Source: Rhodospirillales bacterium (GTDB lineage: Bacteria > Pseudomonadota > Alphaproteobacteria > Acetobacterales > Acetobacteraceae). Taken from it: DNA of 64,000 bases. The position numbers and the translations under genes were made by a program. How positions within the stretch are numbered: position 1 is the first letter of the stretch; each line of letters begins with the position of its first letter. Shown here in pieces: positions 52,889 through 64,000 of the stretch. Location of the stretch: the NCBI GenBank assembly GCA_947447625.1, contig CANFKS010000002.1, positions 52,392 to 116,391 of the forward strand, given 5' to 3'. A model generated the notes under the pieces. It was not told the DNA's origin. It worked only from the letters and a program-made list of their open reading frames with translations, and made no database searches.

Positions 52889-55705
52889 TCAGTCGAGAGC
52901 CAGAGCCGCCGCAACCAGGGCCGCCTGTTCCGCCGCATGGGTCTTGGCCAGGCCCGTCGCGGGACTCGCAGCCTCCGGCCGCCCGACATAAGCCGGCCGC
53001 TTGGCCCGAACGTCGAGCCCGCCCAACACCTTCTCGATCCGCCGGTCAACGAACGTCCAGGCGCCCATATTCTCCGGCTCCTCCTGGCACCACACCACCT
53101 GCGCCTCGGGATACTTCGCCAATTCCCGCGGCAGCGACACCACCGGGAACGGATACAACTGCTCCACCCGCACGATCGCCACATTGGTGATCCCGCGCGC
53201 CCGCCGCTCCGCCAGCAGATCGTAATAGACCTTGCCCGTGCACAGCACGACGCGCTTCACCGCGCCACCCGGCGCAATCTCGTCGATCTCCGGGATCACC
53301 GGCAGGAACCGGCTGCCCGGCCCGAACGCCTCAAGCTTCGACACCGCCAACTTGTGCCGCAACAACGATTTCGGCGTCATCAGCACCAGCGGCTTGCGGA
53401 AATTGCGCTTCAACTGCCGGCGCAGCGCATGGAAATAATTCGCCGGCGTGGTCAAATTCCCCACCGCCATGTTCCGCTCGGCACACAACTGCAGATACCG
53501 CTCCAACCGCGCCGAGGAATGCTCCGGCCCCTGCCCTTCGTAGCCATGCGGCAGCAGCATCACGAGCCCCGACATCCGCAGCCACTTGCTCTCGCCCGAT
53601 GCCAGGAACTGATCGATAATTACCTGCGCGCCATTGGCAAAATCGCCAAATTGCGCCTCCCACAACACCAGCGTCCGCGGATCAGCAAGCGTATAGCCAT
53701 ACTCAAACCCAAGTACCCCCACTTCCGAAAGCAGAGAATTGTAGATCTCGATCTTAGGCTGCGCCGTGTCGATATTATTGAGCGGCACATATTCGTTCTG
53801 GTTGTTCTGATCGACCAGCACCGCATGACGCTGGCTGAACGTACCACGCTGCACATCCTCGCCTGACAGCCGCACCCGATGCCCGTCCAACAGCAGCGAT
53901 CCGAACGCCAGCGCCTCGCCCGTCGCCCAGTCAACCCCCTCCCCGGTCTCGATCGCGGTCCGCTTGGCATCCAACTGCCGCGCGATCTTCGAATTCACCT
54001 CGAACCCCGCCGGCGCCCGCGATATCGCCATGCCGATCCGCTTCAGTTGATCGTCCGGCGCCGCCGTCTCGCCCTCGGTCCCCTCGGCCTCATTGCCCGG
54101 CACCGTCAGCCCAGCCCAATGCCCCTCAAGCCAATCCGCCTTGTTCGGCTTATACGCCTGCGCCGCCTGGTAGGCCGCCTCCAGCTTGTCCGCAAAACCG
54201 TCCCACATCGCCTTCGCATCGTCCGCCGCCAGCACGCCCTCCGCCGCCAACCGCTCGGCATACAGCGTCCGCGTCGTCTTCATCTCCTTGATGGCGCGAT
54301 ACATGATCGGCTGCGTGAACGCCGGCTCATCCGTCTCGTTGTGCCCATGCCGCCGGTAGCACACGATATCAAGCACGAAATCGGTCGCAAATTCCTGCCG
54401 GAACTCCGCCGCCATCTGCGCGCACCACACCACCGCCTCTGGGTCGTCGCCATTGACGTGCAGGATCGGCACCTGGATCGACTTCGCCACATCCGTGCAG
54501 TACAGCCCCGAATACGCATGCGCCGGCACCGTCGTGAACCCGATCTGGTTGTTCACGATCACATGGACCGTCCCGCCGGTGCGGTAGCCGATCAACTGGC
54601 TCATCGCCAGCGTCTCATACACCAGGCCCTGCCCCGCGAACGCCGCATCCCCATGCATCAGGATGCCCATCACCGACCGCCGTGCCCGCGTATCCCCGGC
54701 CATATCCTGCCGCGCCCGCACCTTGCCGACCACCACCGGATCGACCGCCTCCAGATGCGACGGGTTCGGCTGCAACGACAAATGCACCATATGCCCGGCG
54801 ATCTCGACATCAGTCGACGTGCCGAGATGGTACTTCACATCCCCCGAACCCTGCACATCATCGGGCTTGAACGATGACCCGCCGAACTCGCTGAACAGCG
54901 CCGCATACGGCTTCTTGACGATATTCACCAACGTATTCAACCGCCCACGATGCGGCATCCCGATCGCGATCTCCCGCACGCCAGCCTTCGCGGCCGTCTC
55001 GATGATCGCCTGCACCGCCGGAATCGTCACCTCGCCGCCCTCAAGCCCGAAGCGCTTGGTCCCCACATAGCGCCGCTGGCAGAACGATTCGAGCCCCTCG
55101 GCTTCCGTCAACTGCTGCAAAATAACCTTCTTCGCCGCCCGCCCGAACGAACTCCGCCACGGCGCGCCCTCCACCCGCCGCTGGATCCAGGCCTTCTGGT
55201 CCGGATCCTGGATATGCATGAACTCCACGCCGATCGGCCCGCAATAGGTCTCGCGCAACACCTGCAAAATCTGCCGCGGCGTCGCCGTCTCCAAACCCAG
55301 CACATTGTCGATGAACACCGGACGATCCATATCCGCAGGCCCAAACCCATAGGTGATCGGGTCCAATTCCGGATGCGGCTTCGGCACCTGCAGCCCGAGC
55401 GGATCAAGCTTCGCCTCCAGATGCCCGCGCACCCGATAGGTGCGGATCATCATCAGCGCACGCACACTGTCCTTCGTCGCAGCGCGCACCGCCCCAGACC
55501 CGGCCGCCTGAACCGGCGCCGCCGCATAGGACGCGCCCGCCACATCCATCAACACCGCCCGGGCATCCTCATCCATCGCCGCGAACACCGACGCATACCC
55601 CGGATCAACCGACCCCGGATCCGCCTCCCACTGCTCATAGACATCGGCAATGAACGCCGCATTGGCCCCGCTGAACGCCGAAGCCAGAACGTCAATACCC
55701 GCCAT
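52889..55705 (-). CDS. sucA: 2-oxoglutarate dehydrogenase E1 component
   Basis: A 938-residue thiamine-dependent E1 of the TCA cycle. It has the IGMPHRGRLNTLVNIVKKPYAALFSEF block, HGDAAFAGQGLVYETLAMSQLIGY, the VNNQIGFTT segment, RRHGHNETDEPAFTQP, and the C-terminal MLLPHGYEGQGPEHSSARLER. The ATG at 55705 (MAGIDVLASAF) is the biological start; the open frame continues 37 codons into a repeat-rich gap. First of the sucA-odhB pair. Confidence 0.96.
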   Translation of the reverse strand: MAGIDVLASAFSGANAAFIADVYEQWEADPGSVDPGYASVFAAMDEDARAVLMDVAGASYAAAPVQAAGSGAVRAATKDSVRALMMIRTYRVRGHLEAKLDPLGLQVPKPHPELDPITYGFGPADMDRPVFIDNVLGLETATPRQILQVLRETYCGPIGVEFMHIQDPDQKAWIQRRVEGAPWRSSFGRAAKKVILQQLTEAEGLESFCQRRYVGTKRFGLEGGEVTIPAVQAIIETAAKAGVREIAIGMPHRGRLNTLVNIVKKPYAALFSEFGGSSFKPDDVQGSGDVKYHLGTSTDVEIAGHMVHLSLQPNPSHLEAVDPVVVGKVRARQDMAGDTRARRSVMGILMHGDAAFAGQGLVYETLAMSQLIGYRTGGTVHVIVNNQIGFTTVPAHAYSGLYCTDVAKSIQVPILHVNGDDPEAVVWCAQMAAEFRQEFATDFVLDIVCYRRHGHNETDEPAFTQPIMYRAIKEMKTTRTLYAERLAAEGVLAADDAKAMWDGFADKLEAAYQAAQAYKPNKADWLEGHWAGLTVPGNEAEGTEGETAAPDDQLKRIGMAISRAPAGFEVNSKIARQLDAKRTAIETGEGVDWATGEALAFGSLLLDGHRVRLSGEDVQRGTFSQRHAVLVDQNNQNEYVPLNNIDTAQPKIEIYNSLLSEVGVLGFEYGYTLADPRTLVLWEAQFGDFANGAQVIIDQFLASGESKWLRMSGLVMLLPHGYEGQGPEHSSARLERYLQLCAERNMAVGNLTTPANYFHALRRQLKRNFRKPLVLMTPKSLLRHKLAVSKLEAFGPGSRFLPVIPEIDEIAPGGAVKRVVLCTGKVYYDLLAERRARGITNVAIVRVEQLYPFPVVSLPRELAKYPEAQVVWCQEEPENMGAWTFVDRRIEKVLGGLDVRAKRPAYVGRPEAASPATGLAKTHAAEQAALVAAALALD

Positions 55706-55984
55706 CGCACAAACCTCGCCGCTGTGCCACGCAAGAGACGGCGTGGCGGTGGAAAGCAAGAAAGCCCAAGGCGCGCTGCCCTGGACCCGCTGGGGGCAGA
55801 GCCCCCAGACCCGCATTTATTCAAGAGGTTCCTGGTTTGAGACAGGAGCCCGCACCGAGGTTTCACCCACCGTGTCAGCCCCTCTCTCAAACCAGGAACA
55901 GCCTTCAAATGAAGGGTTCCAAAAGGTTACCCCAGGCGATACGCCGGGGCGAAGTCCAGGGGCTGCCCCCTGGACTTGCGTGTC
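55706..55984. repeat. Hairpin-rich intergenic region between sucD and sucA
   Basis: Holds three inverted repeats. CTGGGGGC/GCCCCCAG lies around 55789-55807. A perfect 15-bp pair, 55828-55842 with 55885-55899, encloses a 42-base loop. An 11-bp AAGTCCAGGGG/CCCCTGGACTT pair lies near 55951-55976. The composition and layout look like mobile intergenic repeats rather than a single terminator. It could separate sucCD and sucA transcription. Confidence 0.65.
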
Positions 55985-56859
55985 TTACCCCCGCAACGCC
56001 TTCAGCATCGTCGAACCCAGCGCCGCCGGACTCTCCGCAACATGCACGCCAGCCAAACGCATCGCCTCAAACTTCGCAGCAGCCGTGTCGTTGCCGCCGC
56101 TGATCACCGCGCCGGCATGACCCATCCGCCGCCCCGGAGGCGCCGTCGCACCGGCGATGAACCCAACCGTCGGCTTCTTGATCCTGTTCGACGCGATAAA
56201 CGCCGCCGCATCGATCTCGCTCTGCCCGCCGATCTCCCCGATCATGATGATCGCCTCGGTCTCATCATCGGCCAGAAACATTTCCAAAACCTCAATGAAG
56301 TCGGTACCCTTCACCGGGTCGCCGCCAATCCCGACGCAGGTGCTCTGCCCGAGCCCCGCGGCCGTGGTCTGCGCCACCGCCTCATACGTGAGCGTGCCGG
56401 ACCGGGATACAATCCCCACCTTGCCGCGCCGATGGATATGCCCCGGCATGATGCCGATCTTGCAGGCATCCGGCGTGATCACGCCCGGGCAGTTCGGCCC
56501 GATCAACAGCGACCGGCTGCCCGACAACGCCCGCTTCACCCGCACCATGTCGAGCACCGGAATGCCCTCGGTGATGCACACGATCAGCGCAATCTCGCTC
56601 TCGATCGCTTCCAGGATCGCATCCGCCGCAAACGCCGGCGGCACATAGATCGCGCTCGCGCTCACCCGCGTGGCCGAAACCGCCTGGGCCACCGTGTCCC
56701 ACACGGGCAGGCCCAGATGGATGCTGCCGCCTTTCCCCGGCGTCACGCCGCCCACCATCCTCGTCCCGTAGGCGATCGCCTGCTCGGAATGGAACGTGCC
56801 CTGCGCGCCGGTAAAGCCCTGGCATATCACCGTGGTATTGGCATCGACGAGAACAGCCA

Positions 56860-56860
<1 letters not shown>
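55985..56860 (-). CDS. sucD: Succinate-CoA ligase subunit alpha
   Basis: A 291-residue ADP/GDP-forming ligase subunit. [18 protein letters not shown] binds Co[33 protein letters not shown], and the phospho-histidine region [18 protein letters not shown]. The start shares one base with the sucC stop (TGATG overlap). Normal length. Confidence 0.96.
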
Positions 56861-58056
<1,196 letters not shown>

Positions 58057-58060
58057 GCGA

Positions 58061-59104
<1,044 letters not shown>

Positions 59105-59240
59105 CTAGGGGCGCCCGGACACCCGTAAGGCGCCCGGTCACTAGCCCAAAGCCCCACAGGCGGCAAGACGCACCGCACGCGCGGCCGTATGACATTCTGC
59201 GCCGCCACCTATGAAGAAAGCGTTTACCCCCCAAGAACCC

Positions 59241-60404
59241 TCAGGTCAGGTGGTGCAGGCCGAGATAATCCTGGCTCTGCATCTCCTCCAGGCGTGACGC
59301 CGTGCGCTCGAACATCTTCGCGTTTTCGCCGCGCATATAAAGCTGGTCCGGCATGGCCTCGGCCGAGGCCACAAGTTTCACCCGATGGTCATACAGCGTG
59401 TCGATCAGCACGATGAAACGCCGCGCCACATCGAAATTATCGGGCGACAACCGCGGAATACCATCCAGCACCACGCAATGGTATTGCGTCGCCAGCGCCA
59501 GATAGTCCCCCGCTCCGCGCGGCTGGCCGCATAATTCCATGAAGTCGAACCGCGCCACCCCTTCGGCCGCGCACGGCACTTTGAGCGTGCGCCCCATCAC
59601 CAGCAGCGACTCCTCGCGCGGCACGGCATGGCCGGTCAATTCGTCGAACGCGCTGTCCAGCGCCCGCTCCGCCCGCCCGCCCGGCGGCACATGCCAGGTC
59701 GACATTCCGCGCAGTCTCGCGCGGCGGAAATCCCGCCCGGCATCCATCACCAGCAGGTCGAGGTTCTTTTTGATCAGCGCGATGAACGGCAAAAACGCAT
59801 CCCGTCCGGGCTGGCCGCGGAACAGATCATCCGGCGCCGTGTTCGATGTCGTCACCACCACCACCGCGCGATCGAACAGCCCCTGGAACAGCCGGCCCAG
59901 GATCATCGCATCCGCGATGTCGTTGACCTGGAATTCGTCAAAACACAGCAGCGCCGCCTCGGCCGCGATGGCATCGGCCAGCGGCGGAATCGGATCGGTG
60001 CCCCCGGGGTTGGCCTTCTTCCAGGCATGCACCCTGGCATGCGCATCCTGCATGAAGCGATGGAAATGCATGCGTTTGCGGCGTTTGACCTCGGCGGCAG
60101 CGAAAAACAGGTCCATCAGCATCGACTTGCCACGCCCGACCGTGCCAACCAGATACAACCCGTTCGGCCGCGCCGCCTCCGCCCCCCCGGCTGGCTTGCG
60201 ACGAAAAAATCGGCCCAGAAATCCGTTGTTTGCCGCAGCCGTGCCGGGTCCGGGGTCGTAGCCGCGCAAACGGATCCACAAATCCTGCAATTGCTCGGCA
60301 GCCATCCGCTGCGACGGATCGGGCGCCAGCAGCCCTTGCGCCACGCGGGCGCGATAGGCGGGCAATGGGCCGTGGCTCAGGTCTTCGGGATCGTGTGCGT
60401 CCAT
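59241..60404 (-). CDS. zapE: Cell division protein ZapE (AFG1-family ATPase)
   Basis: A 387-residue AFG1-like ATPase. PLPAYRARVAQGLLAPDPSQ at the N-terminus, Walker A GTVGRGKSMLMDLFF, the HFHRFMQDAHARVHAWK block, Walker B LLCFDEFQVNDIADAMILGRLF, and TTSNTAPDDLF. ZapE acts at the division ring in proteobacteria. Adjacent to mdh, as often in alphaproteobacteria. Confidence 0.94.
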   Translation of the reverse strand: MDAHDPEDLSHGPLPAYRARVAQGLLAPDPSQRMAAEQLQDLWIRLRGYDPGPGTAAANNGFLGRFFRRKPAGGAEAARPNGLYLVGTVGRGKSMLMDLFFAAAEVKRRKRMHFHRFMQDAHARVHAWKKANPGGTDPIPPLADAIAAEAALLCFDEFQVNDIADAMILGRLFQGLFDRAVVVVTTSNTAPDDLFRGQPGRDAFLPFIALIKKNLDLLVMDAGRDFRRARLRGMSTWHVPPGGRAERALDSAFDELTGHAVPREESLLVMGRTLKVPCAAEGVARFDFMELCGQPRGAGDYLALATQYHCVVLDGIPRLSPDNFDVARRFIVLIDTLYDHRVKLVASAEAMPDQLYMRGENAKMFERTASRLEEMQSQDYLGLHHLT

Positions 60405-60475
60405 GGTGCGGCGCGCAATATCAGGAGATCGCGCGGTTTGGTATAGTCGGCGGCCTTCGTATCAGCAGGACCGCC

Positions 60476-60892
60476 ATGACCGACGCCGCAACCACCATCC
60501 GTGCCTACTACGCCGCCTTCAACGCCGGGGACACCGAGGCCTTCCTCGGCCTGCTTACCGAGGATGTGATCCACGACATCAGCCAGGGCGGCCGCGAGGC
60601 CGGGCGCGCCGCATTTCGCCGTTTCATGGGCCATATGGATCGCTGCTACAAGGAAACCCTGACCGACCTCGTGGTCATGGCGTCACCCGACGGCAGGCGC
60701 GCGGCTGCGGAGTTCGTCGTGCATGGCACCTATCTGGCGACCGACCCCGGCGTTCCCGCCGGCACGGCGCCGGCACGGGGACAAACCTATAGCCTGCCCG
60801 CCGGCGCCTTTTTCGAATTGCGCGACGGCAAGGTCTCGCGGATCTCGAACCACTACAATCTCGGCGACTGGATCGCCCAGGTGAACGCCTAG
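60476..60892 (+). CDS. SnoaL-like/ketosteroid isomerase-related protein
   Basis: A 138-residue NTF2-fold protein. TIRAYYAAFNAGDTEAFLGLLTEDVIHDISQG is the characteristic opening, then AFRRFMGHMDRCYKETLTDLVV and the C-terminal FFELRDGKVSRISNHYNLGDWI. These cone-shaped domains serve varied enzymes and binding proteins; the reaction cannot be assigned. ATG at 60476. The stop codon overlaps a strong hairpin. Confidence 0.88.
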   Translation: MTDAATTIRAYYAAFNAGDTEAFLGLLTEDVIHDISQGGREAGRAAFRRFMGHMDRCYKETLTDLVVMASPDGRRAAAEFVVHGTYLATDPGVPAGTAPARGQTYSLPAGAFFELRDGKVSRISNHYNLGDWIAQVNA

Positions 60893-60930
60893 AGCTGGAT
60901 GCCTTCTGATAGGCGAAGGCATCCAGCTCT
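60891..60930. terminator. Strong hairpin at convergent gene ends
   Basis: A perfect 15-bp inverted repeat, 60891-60905 with 60916-60930, and a 10-base loop. It overlaps the stop codon of the SnoaL-like gene and ends where repeat copy C begins. The converging nitroreductase gene ends at 60991, so the hairpin could terminate both. Confidence 0.65.
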
Positions 60931-60990
60931 AATTTTTGGTTTGTTCGCCAGGTTCAGATTTTTGGCCATTCCACCAAAAATCATCAGGCT
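60926..60990 (+). repeat. Dispersed intergenic repeat, copy C
   Basis: Related to copies A and B: GCTCTAA, then a TTTGTTCGCCAGGTT segment, the TTTTTGGCCATTCCACC core and AAAAATCATCAGGCT. Same orientation as copy B, opposite to copy A. It ends immediately before the stop codon of the nitroreductase gene. Confidence 0.75.
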
Positions 60991-61575
60991 CTAGGCCAGC
61001 ACCGAGACCTCATCAAAGCTGAAGCGCGGCCCGCGCGGATGAAGCGCCGCAGGGTCGCCGTGGCCGAGGTTGATCAGGAAGTTGGACTTCCAGCCGCGAT
61101 CCCACAGGAAAGCGCTATCGACCTTGGACTTGTCGAAACCTGACATCGGACCGCAATCGAGCCCCAGGGCGCGGGCAGCCATGATGAAGTAGGCGCCTTG
61201 CAGGCTGCCGTTGCGAACGGCGGTTTCCTCGGCGAGCGTGTAGTTGCCGCTGAACCAGCTTTTCGCATCGGCGTGCGGGAACAGCTTGTAGAGGTGATCG
61301 TAGAAATGCGGATCATGCGCCACGATCACCGTCACCGGAGCGGCCATGGTCTTGGCGGCGTTGCCGGCGGAGAGGGCCGGCTTCAGCTTTTCCTTGCCTT
61401 CGGGTGTGCGGATGAAGACGAAGCGGGCCGGGGCGCAGTTGGCGGAGGTGGGCGCCATTTTCATCAGGTCGAACACGGCGCGCAGGTCATCGTCGCTGAC
61501 GGGCTGGTCGGTCCAGGCGCTGTGGGTGCGGGCTTCGGTGAAGAGGGCGGCCAGCGCGGCGTCGTCCAGCTTCAT
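60991..61575 (-). CDS. Nitroreductase family protein, malonic semialdehyde reductase (RutE/HadB-like)
   Basis: A 194-residue FMN-dependent reductase. [37 protein letters not shown] is the RutE-type opening, with the FMN-binding serine/asparagine, then [26 protein letters not shown] and [10 protein letters not shown]. RutE reduces malonic semialdehyde or peroxyaminoacrylate products, but this subgroup is broad. Its ATG shares a base with the stop of the Nfu gene (61575), suggesting coupling. No rut operon is nearby. Confidence 0.88.
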   Translation of the reverse strand: MKLDDAALAALFTEARTHSAWTDQPVSDDDLRAVFDLMKMAPTSANCAPARFVFIRTPEGKEKLKPALSAGNAAKTMAAPVTVIVAHDPHFYDHLYKLFPHADAKSWFSGNYTLAEETAVRNGSLQGAYFIMAARALGLDCGPMSGFDKSKVDSAFLWDRGWKSNFLINLGHGDPAALHPRGPRFSFDEVSVLA

Positions 61576-62132
61576 CAGAACATCACCTGCTCAACGCTGC
61601 GGACTTCGGGGACGTAATGCTTGAGCATGTTTTCGATGCCATGCTTCAGCGTGGCCGAGGACGAGGGGCAGCCGGAGCAGGCGCCCTGCATGTGCAGGCG
61701 GACGATGCCGTCGCGGAAGCCGCGGAAGACGATATCCCCGCCATCGCTGGCGACCGCGGGGCGGACGCGCGTGTCGAGGAGTTCCTTGATTTGCGCGACG
61801 ATCTCGGCGTCCTCGGGCAGGGTGTCTTCCTCGGCATCGACGTCATCGCCGAGGATCACCGGGCGGCCGGCGACGAAATGCTCCATGATCGCGCCGAGGA
61901 CGAGGGGCTTGAGGCCCTGCCAGGACGCGACATCGGATTTGGTGACGGTTACGAAATCGCCGCCGAGGAAGACGCGCACCACGCCGGGGATGGCGAAGAT
62001 GTCGGCCGCGAGCGGACTGCGGTCAGCGGCGGTGGCGGTGGCGAAATCGGCGGTGCCGGCAGCCATCACATCGCGACCCGGAAGGAACTTCAGGGTCGCG
62101 GGGTTCGGCGTGCTTTCGGTTTCGATGAACAT
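61575..62132 (-). CDS. NifU family (Nfu-type) Fe-S carrier protein
   Basis: A 185-residue two-domain Nfu protein. The N-terminal scaffold-associated domain starts [19 protein letters not shown] and has [14 protein letters not shown]. The C-terminal NifU domain has [13 protein letters not shown] and the Fe-S ligand motif [16 protein letters not shown]. It carries clusters made by systems such as the SUF genes at the left end of the window to target enzymes. Length and layout are typical of alphaproteobacteria. Confidence 0.95.
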   Translation of the reverse strand: MFIETESTPNPATLKFLPGRDVMAAGTADFATATAADRSPLAADIFAIPGVVRVFLGGDFVTVTKSDVASWQGLKPLVLGAIMEHFVAGRPVILGDDVDAEEDTLPEDAEIVAQIKELLDTRVRPAVASDGGDIVFRGFRDGIVRLHMQGACSGCPSSSATLKHGIENMLKHYVPEVRSVEQVMF

Positions 62133-62257
62133 AATATGTACCCCAGGGGTTCAAAGGGGACTTGAACGGTCCGGTTGCTACATCGCCCCTATCGGTGGCA
62201 AAGACAAGGGGGGGTGCGGATCGTACCGCATCCGGTATCGTGACAGGACATAGGCCC

Positions 62258-63838
62258 ATGATGCTCCATCGCCGTCTTCTGCTGGCTGGCCTGGCTTCGA
62301 TGCCGATGGTGCGGACGGCCGAGGGGGCCGCGGTGCGGCGGTTGACGATCCTGCACATGAACGATTTGCATTCGCGCCACGAACCGGTCGATGGCCGGGC
62401 GCTGTCGTGCCGGGCGGATCTCGCAAGGGAGGGTTGCTTCGGTGGCGTGGCGCGGCTGGCGAGTGCGCTGGCGGCGGAGCGGGCGGCGGCGGCGGCGCAG
62501 GGGCGGAGTGTGCTGCTGCTCGATGCGGGGGATCAGTTTCAGGGCAGCCTTTTCTATACGGCGTGGAAGGGGGAGGTGGAGTTGGCGGTGATGCATGCCT
62601 TGGGCACCGAGGCGATGGCGGTGGGCAATCACGAGTTCGACAGCGGGCCGGCCAATTTGGCGCGGTTTGCCGGGGCGGCGCGGTTCCCGGTTTTGTCGGC
62701 CAATGTGGATGCGTCGGCCGAGCCTGATTTGGCCGGAAAATTGCAGCCGCATGTGATGATCGAGAAGGATGGGTTCAAGATCGGGGTGGTGGGGTTGACG
62801 ACATTGGAGGCGGTGTCCGGATCGATGCCGGGGCCGCTTGTGCGGTTCAATCCGCCGGGGCCGGCGCTGGCGGCGTCGGCAGCGGTGTTGCGGGCGCAAG
62901 GGGCGCAGATCGTGATTGCGTTGTCGCATTTGGGGGTCGGGGTGGACCGGGCGTTGGCAGGGCGTGTGTCGGGGGTGGATGTGTTTGTGGGGGGGCATTC
63001 GCATACGCTGTTGTCGGACAGCGAGACGGGGGCGATGGGGCCGGCGCATCAGGTGATGACGGGGGAGGCGGGGTCGGCCGTGGTGGTGCAGGCGGGGTGT
63101 TTCGGGCGGTATTTCGGGCGGTTGGATTTGGATCTGGATGCGGCCGGCGGGGTGGTGGGGGTTGGGGGGGATGTTCGCCATGTCGGGTTGGATTGGCCGG
63201 AGGAGCCCCGTGTGGCGGGGATTGTGGCGGGGTATGCGGTGCAGCTCGATGGGGTGCGCAAACGGGTGATCGGGACGGTTGCAGGGCCGATCGACAATGC
63301 GGCGTGCCGGGTGGGGGAGTGTCCGCTGGGGAATTTCATTGCGGATGCCATGATGGGGGCGGTGCATGGGGCGGATTTGGCGATCATGAATGCGGGGGGG
63401 ATCCGGACCGGGTTGCCGGGGGGGACGATCACGATGGGGGATGTGCTGACGATGTTGCCGTTCAGCAATACGGTAGCGACGGTGACGCTGACGGGGGCGG
63501 ATGTGATGGCGGCTTTGGCCAATGGGGTGGCGCGGGCGGGGGCGGGGGGGTTTCCGCAGTTGGGGGGGGCAAGGATGGCGTGGAATGCGGGCGCAAGGAC
63601 GGTGGAGGCGGTGGAGGTGCGCCAGGCCGATGGGTCGTTCGCGCGGCTTGATCCGGGGCGGCGCTACACGGTGGCGACGAATAATTTCCTGCGGGCCGGG
63701 GGGGATGGTTACACGGTGATGCGGGATCGGGGGGTGGATGCGTATGATGCGGGGCCGTCGATGGAGGATAGCGTGATGGCGGCGTTCGGGCGGGGGATGG
63801 TGCCGGGGGCGATGGAGGGGCGTATCACGCGTCAGTGA
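62258..63838 (+). CDS. Bifunctional metallophosphatase/5'-nucleotidase (UshA-like)
   Basis: About 526 residues with a short signal (LLLAGLASMPMVRTAEGA). The metallophosphatase domain has LTILHMNDLHSRHEP, LLDAGDQFQGSLFY, VGNHEFDSGPANL and VGGHSHTLL, supplying the two-metal site. The C-terminal nucleotidase domain has NAGGIRTGLPGGTITMGDVLTMLPF, substrate stacking region and RYTVATNNFLRAGGDGY. Periplasmic nucleotide dephosphorylation is the expected role. ATG at 62258; the next ATG at 62261 is equivalent. The gene is unusually rich in G runs. Confidence 0.92.
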   Translation: MMLHRRLLLAGLASMPMVRTAEGAAVRRLTILHMNDLHSRHEPVDGRALSCRADLAREGCFGGVARLASALAAERAAAAAQGRSVLLLDAGDQFQGSLFYTAWKGEVELAVMHALGTEAMAVGNHEFDSGPANLARFAGAARFPVLSANVDASAEPDLAGKLQPHVMIEKDGFKIGVVGLTTLEAVSGSMPGPLVRFNPPGPALAASAAVLRAQGAQIVIALSHLGVGVDRALAGRVSGVDVFVGGHSHTLLSDSETGAMGPAHQVMTGEAGSAVVVQAGCFGRYFGRLDLDLDAAGGVVGVGGDVRHVGLDWPEEPRVAGIVAGYAVQLDGVRKRVIGTVAGPIDNAACRVGECPLGNFIADAMMGAVHGADLAIMNAGGIRTGLPGGTITMGDVLTMLPFSNTVATVTLTGADVMAALANGVARAGAGGFPQLGGARMAWNAGARTVEAVEVRQADGSFARLDPGRRYTVATNNFLRAGGDGYTVMRDRGVDAYDAGPSMEDSVMAAFGRGMVPGAMEGRITRQ

Positions 63839-63879
63839 TTTGATATCGTAACAATTTGGTCGGACGGGAGCCGGGGCTG

Positions 63880-64000
63880 TCAGGCGGGTTCTTCGGTGAA
63901 GGGGCCGAACCACAAGGAGGTGATGCGGCGCCGGGGTGCGAGGGCGGGGGGTTTTGATGCGGGGTGTGGTGCGCGAGGTCGGCGATGGCGGGGTCGGTCA
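63880..64000 (-). CDS. Possible C-terminal end of a gene entering from the right edge
   Basis: On the - strand a frame open from the window edge ends at 63880 with the plausible tail RRRITSLWFGPFTEEPA. Only about 39 codons are visible and the upstream part is proline/arginine-rich, so this may be a chance frame in GC-rich DNA. The family is not recognised. Its position, converging on the nucleotidase with a 40-base gap, is reasonable for a real gene. Confidence 0.3.
   Translation of the reverse strand, partial: DRPRHRRPRAPHPASKPPALAPRRRITSLWFGPFTEEPA

Noticed and set aside
62189-63913. 574-codon - strand frame opposite the 5'-nucleotidase
   Set aside because: Arginine/proline-rich shadow; the + strand carries all nucleotidase motifs.

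Overview
The window reads as one stretch of a high-GC alphaproteobacterial chromosome, most likely Acetobacteraceae/Rhodospirillales. The evidence is the gene content and order: a SUF cluster with an Rrf2 regulator, mdh-sucC-sucD-sucA-odhB-lpd, pdxA-pdxJ-ffs-dnaX-ybaB-recR, and an exosortase-A (XrtA) exopolysaccharide locus. The genus is not resolved. No phage, insertion sequence or CRISPR array was found.

Layout. (1) 1-8.2 kb, housekeeping: sufB-sufC-sufD (sufD runs off the left edge) under an Rrf2 regulator, then on the + strand a NIPSNAP protein, an M20 peptidase, a SpoU-type RNA methyltransferase, an IalB-like secreted protein and rlmN. A family-5 solute-binding protein follows on the - strand. 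(2) 10.3-40.5 kb, a large exopolysaccharide island. Its left part holds a GT4, a nucleotidyltransferase-like/HAD phosphatase fusion, two BioF2/FemAB-type acyltransferases and a YdcF protein. Next comes a tight four-gene - strand operon (E1 alpha-beta fusion, small E2, acyl carrier protein, deacetylase-GNAT fusion), then a GT2 and a Wzx flippase. The right part is an XrtA operon transcribed leftward from about 35.35 kb: Wza-type export protein, chain-length protein, tyrosine kinase, outer-membrane protein, ExeA-like ATPase, deacetylase, FemAB, exosortase-EpsI, GT8, GT4. Upstream of it are a divergent tRNA-Val, an unusually AT-rich block, a decayed prsR, prsT and a GT4. (3) 40.5-50.5 kb: GNAT, ChrA, MAPEG, ugd, recR, ybaB, dnaX, SRP RNA, pdxJ, pdxA, lpd. 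(4) 50.7-51.6 kb: a lower-GC pair of + strand genes lying between lpd and odhB. It encodes an RlpA-like double-psi barrel protein without a signal peptide and an exported protein whose signal sequence contains an in-frame amber codon. (5) 51.6-64 kb: odhB, sucA, sucD, sucC, mdh, zapE, a SnoaL-like protein, a nitroreductase, an Nfu/NifU protein and a 5'-nucleotidase.

How the genes may work together: the XrtA operon supplies export, chain-length control and membrane/cell-surface functions for a polysaccharide. The glycosyltransferases build the repeat unit, ugd could supply UDP-glucuronate, and the flippase moves the lipid-linked unit. The most unusual element is the E1-E2-ACP-deacetylase/GNAT operon. 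I infer that it is a dedicated acyl-supply and acylation module for the polysaccharide, in which a 2-oxo acid dehydrogenase-like pair without its own E3 feeds a private carrier protein. Its E2 lacks the usual catalytic-motif aspartate.

All calls come from reading the sequence and recalled family knowledge; no search was run.
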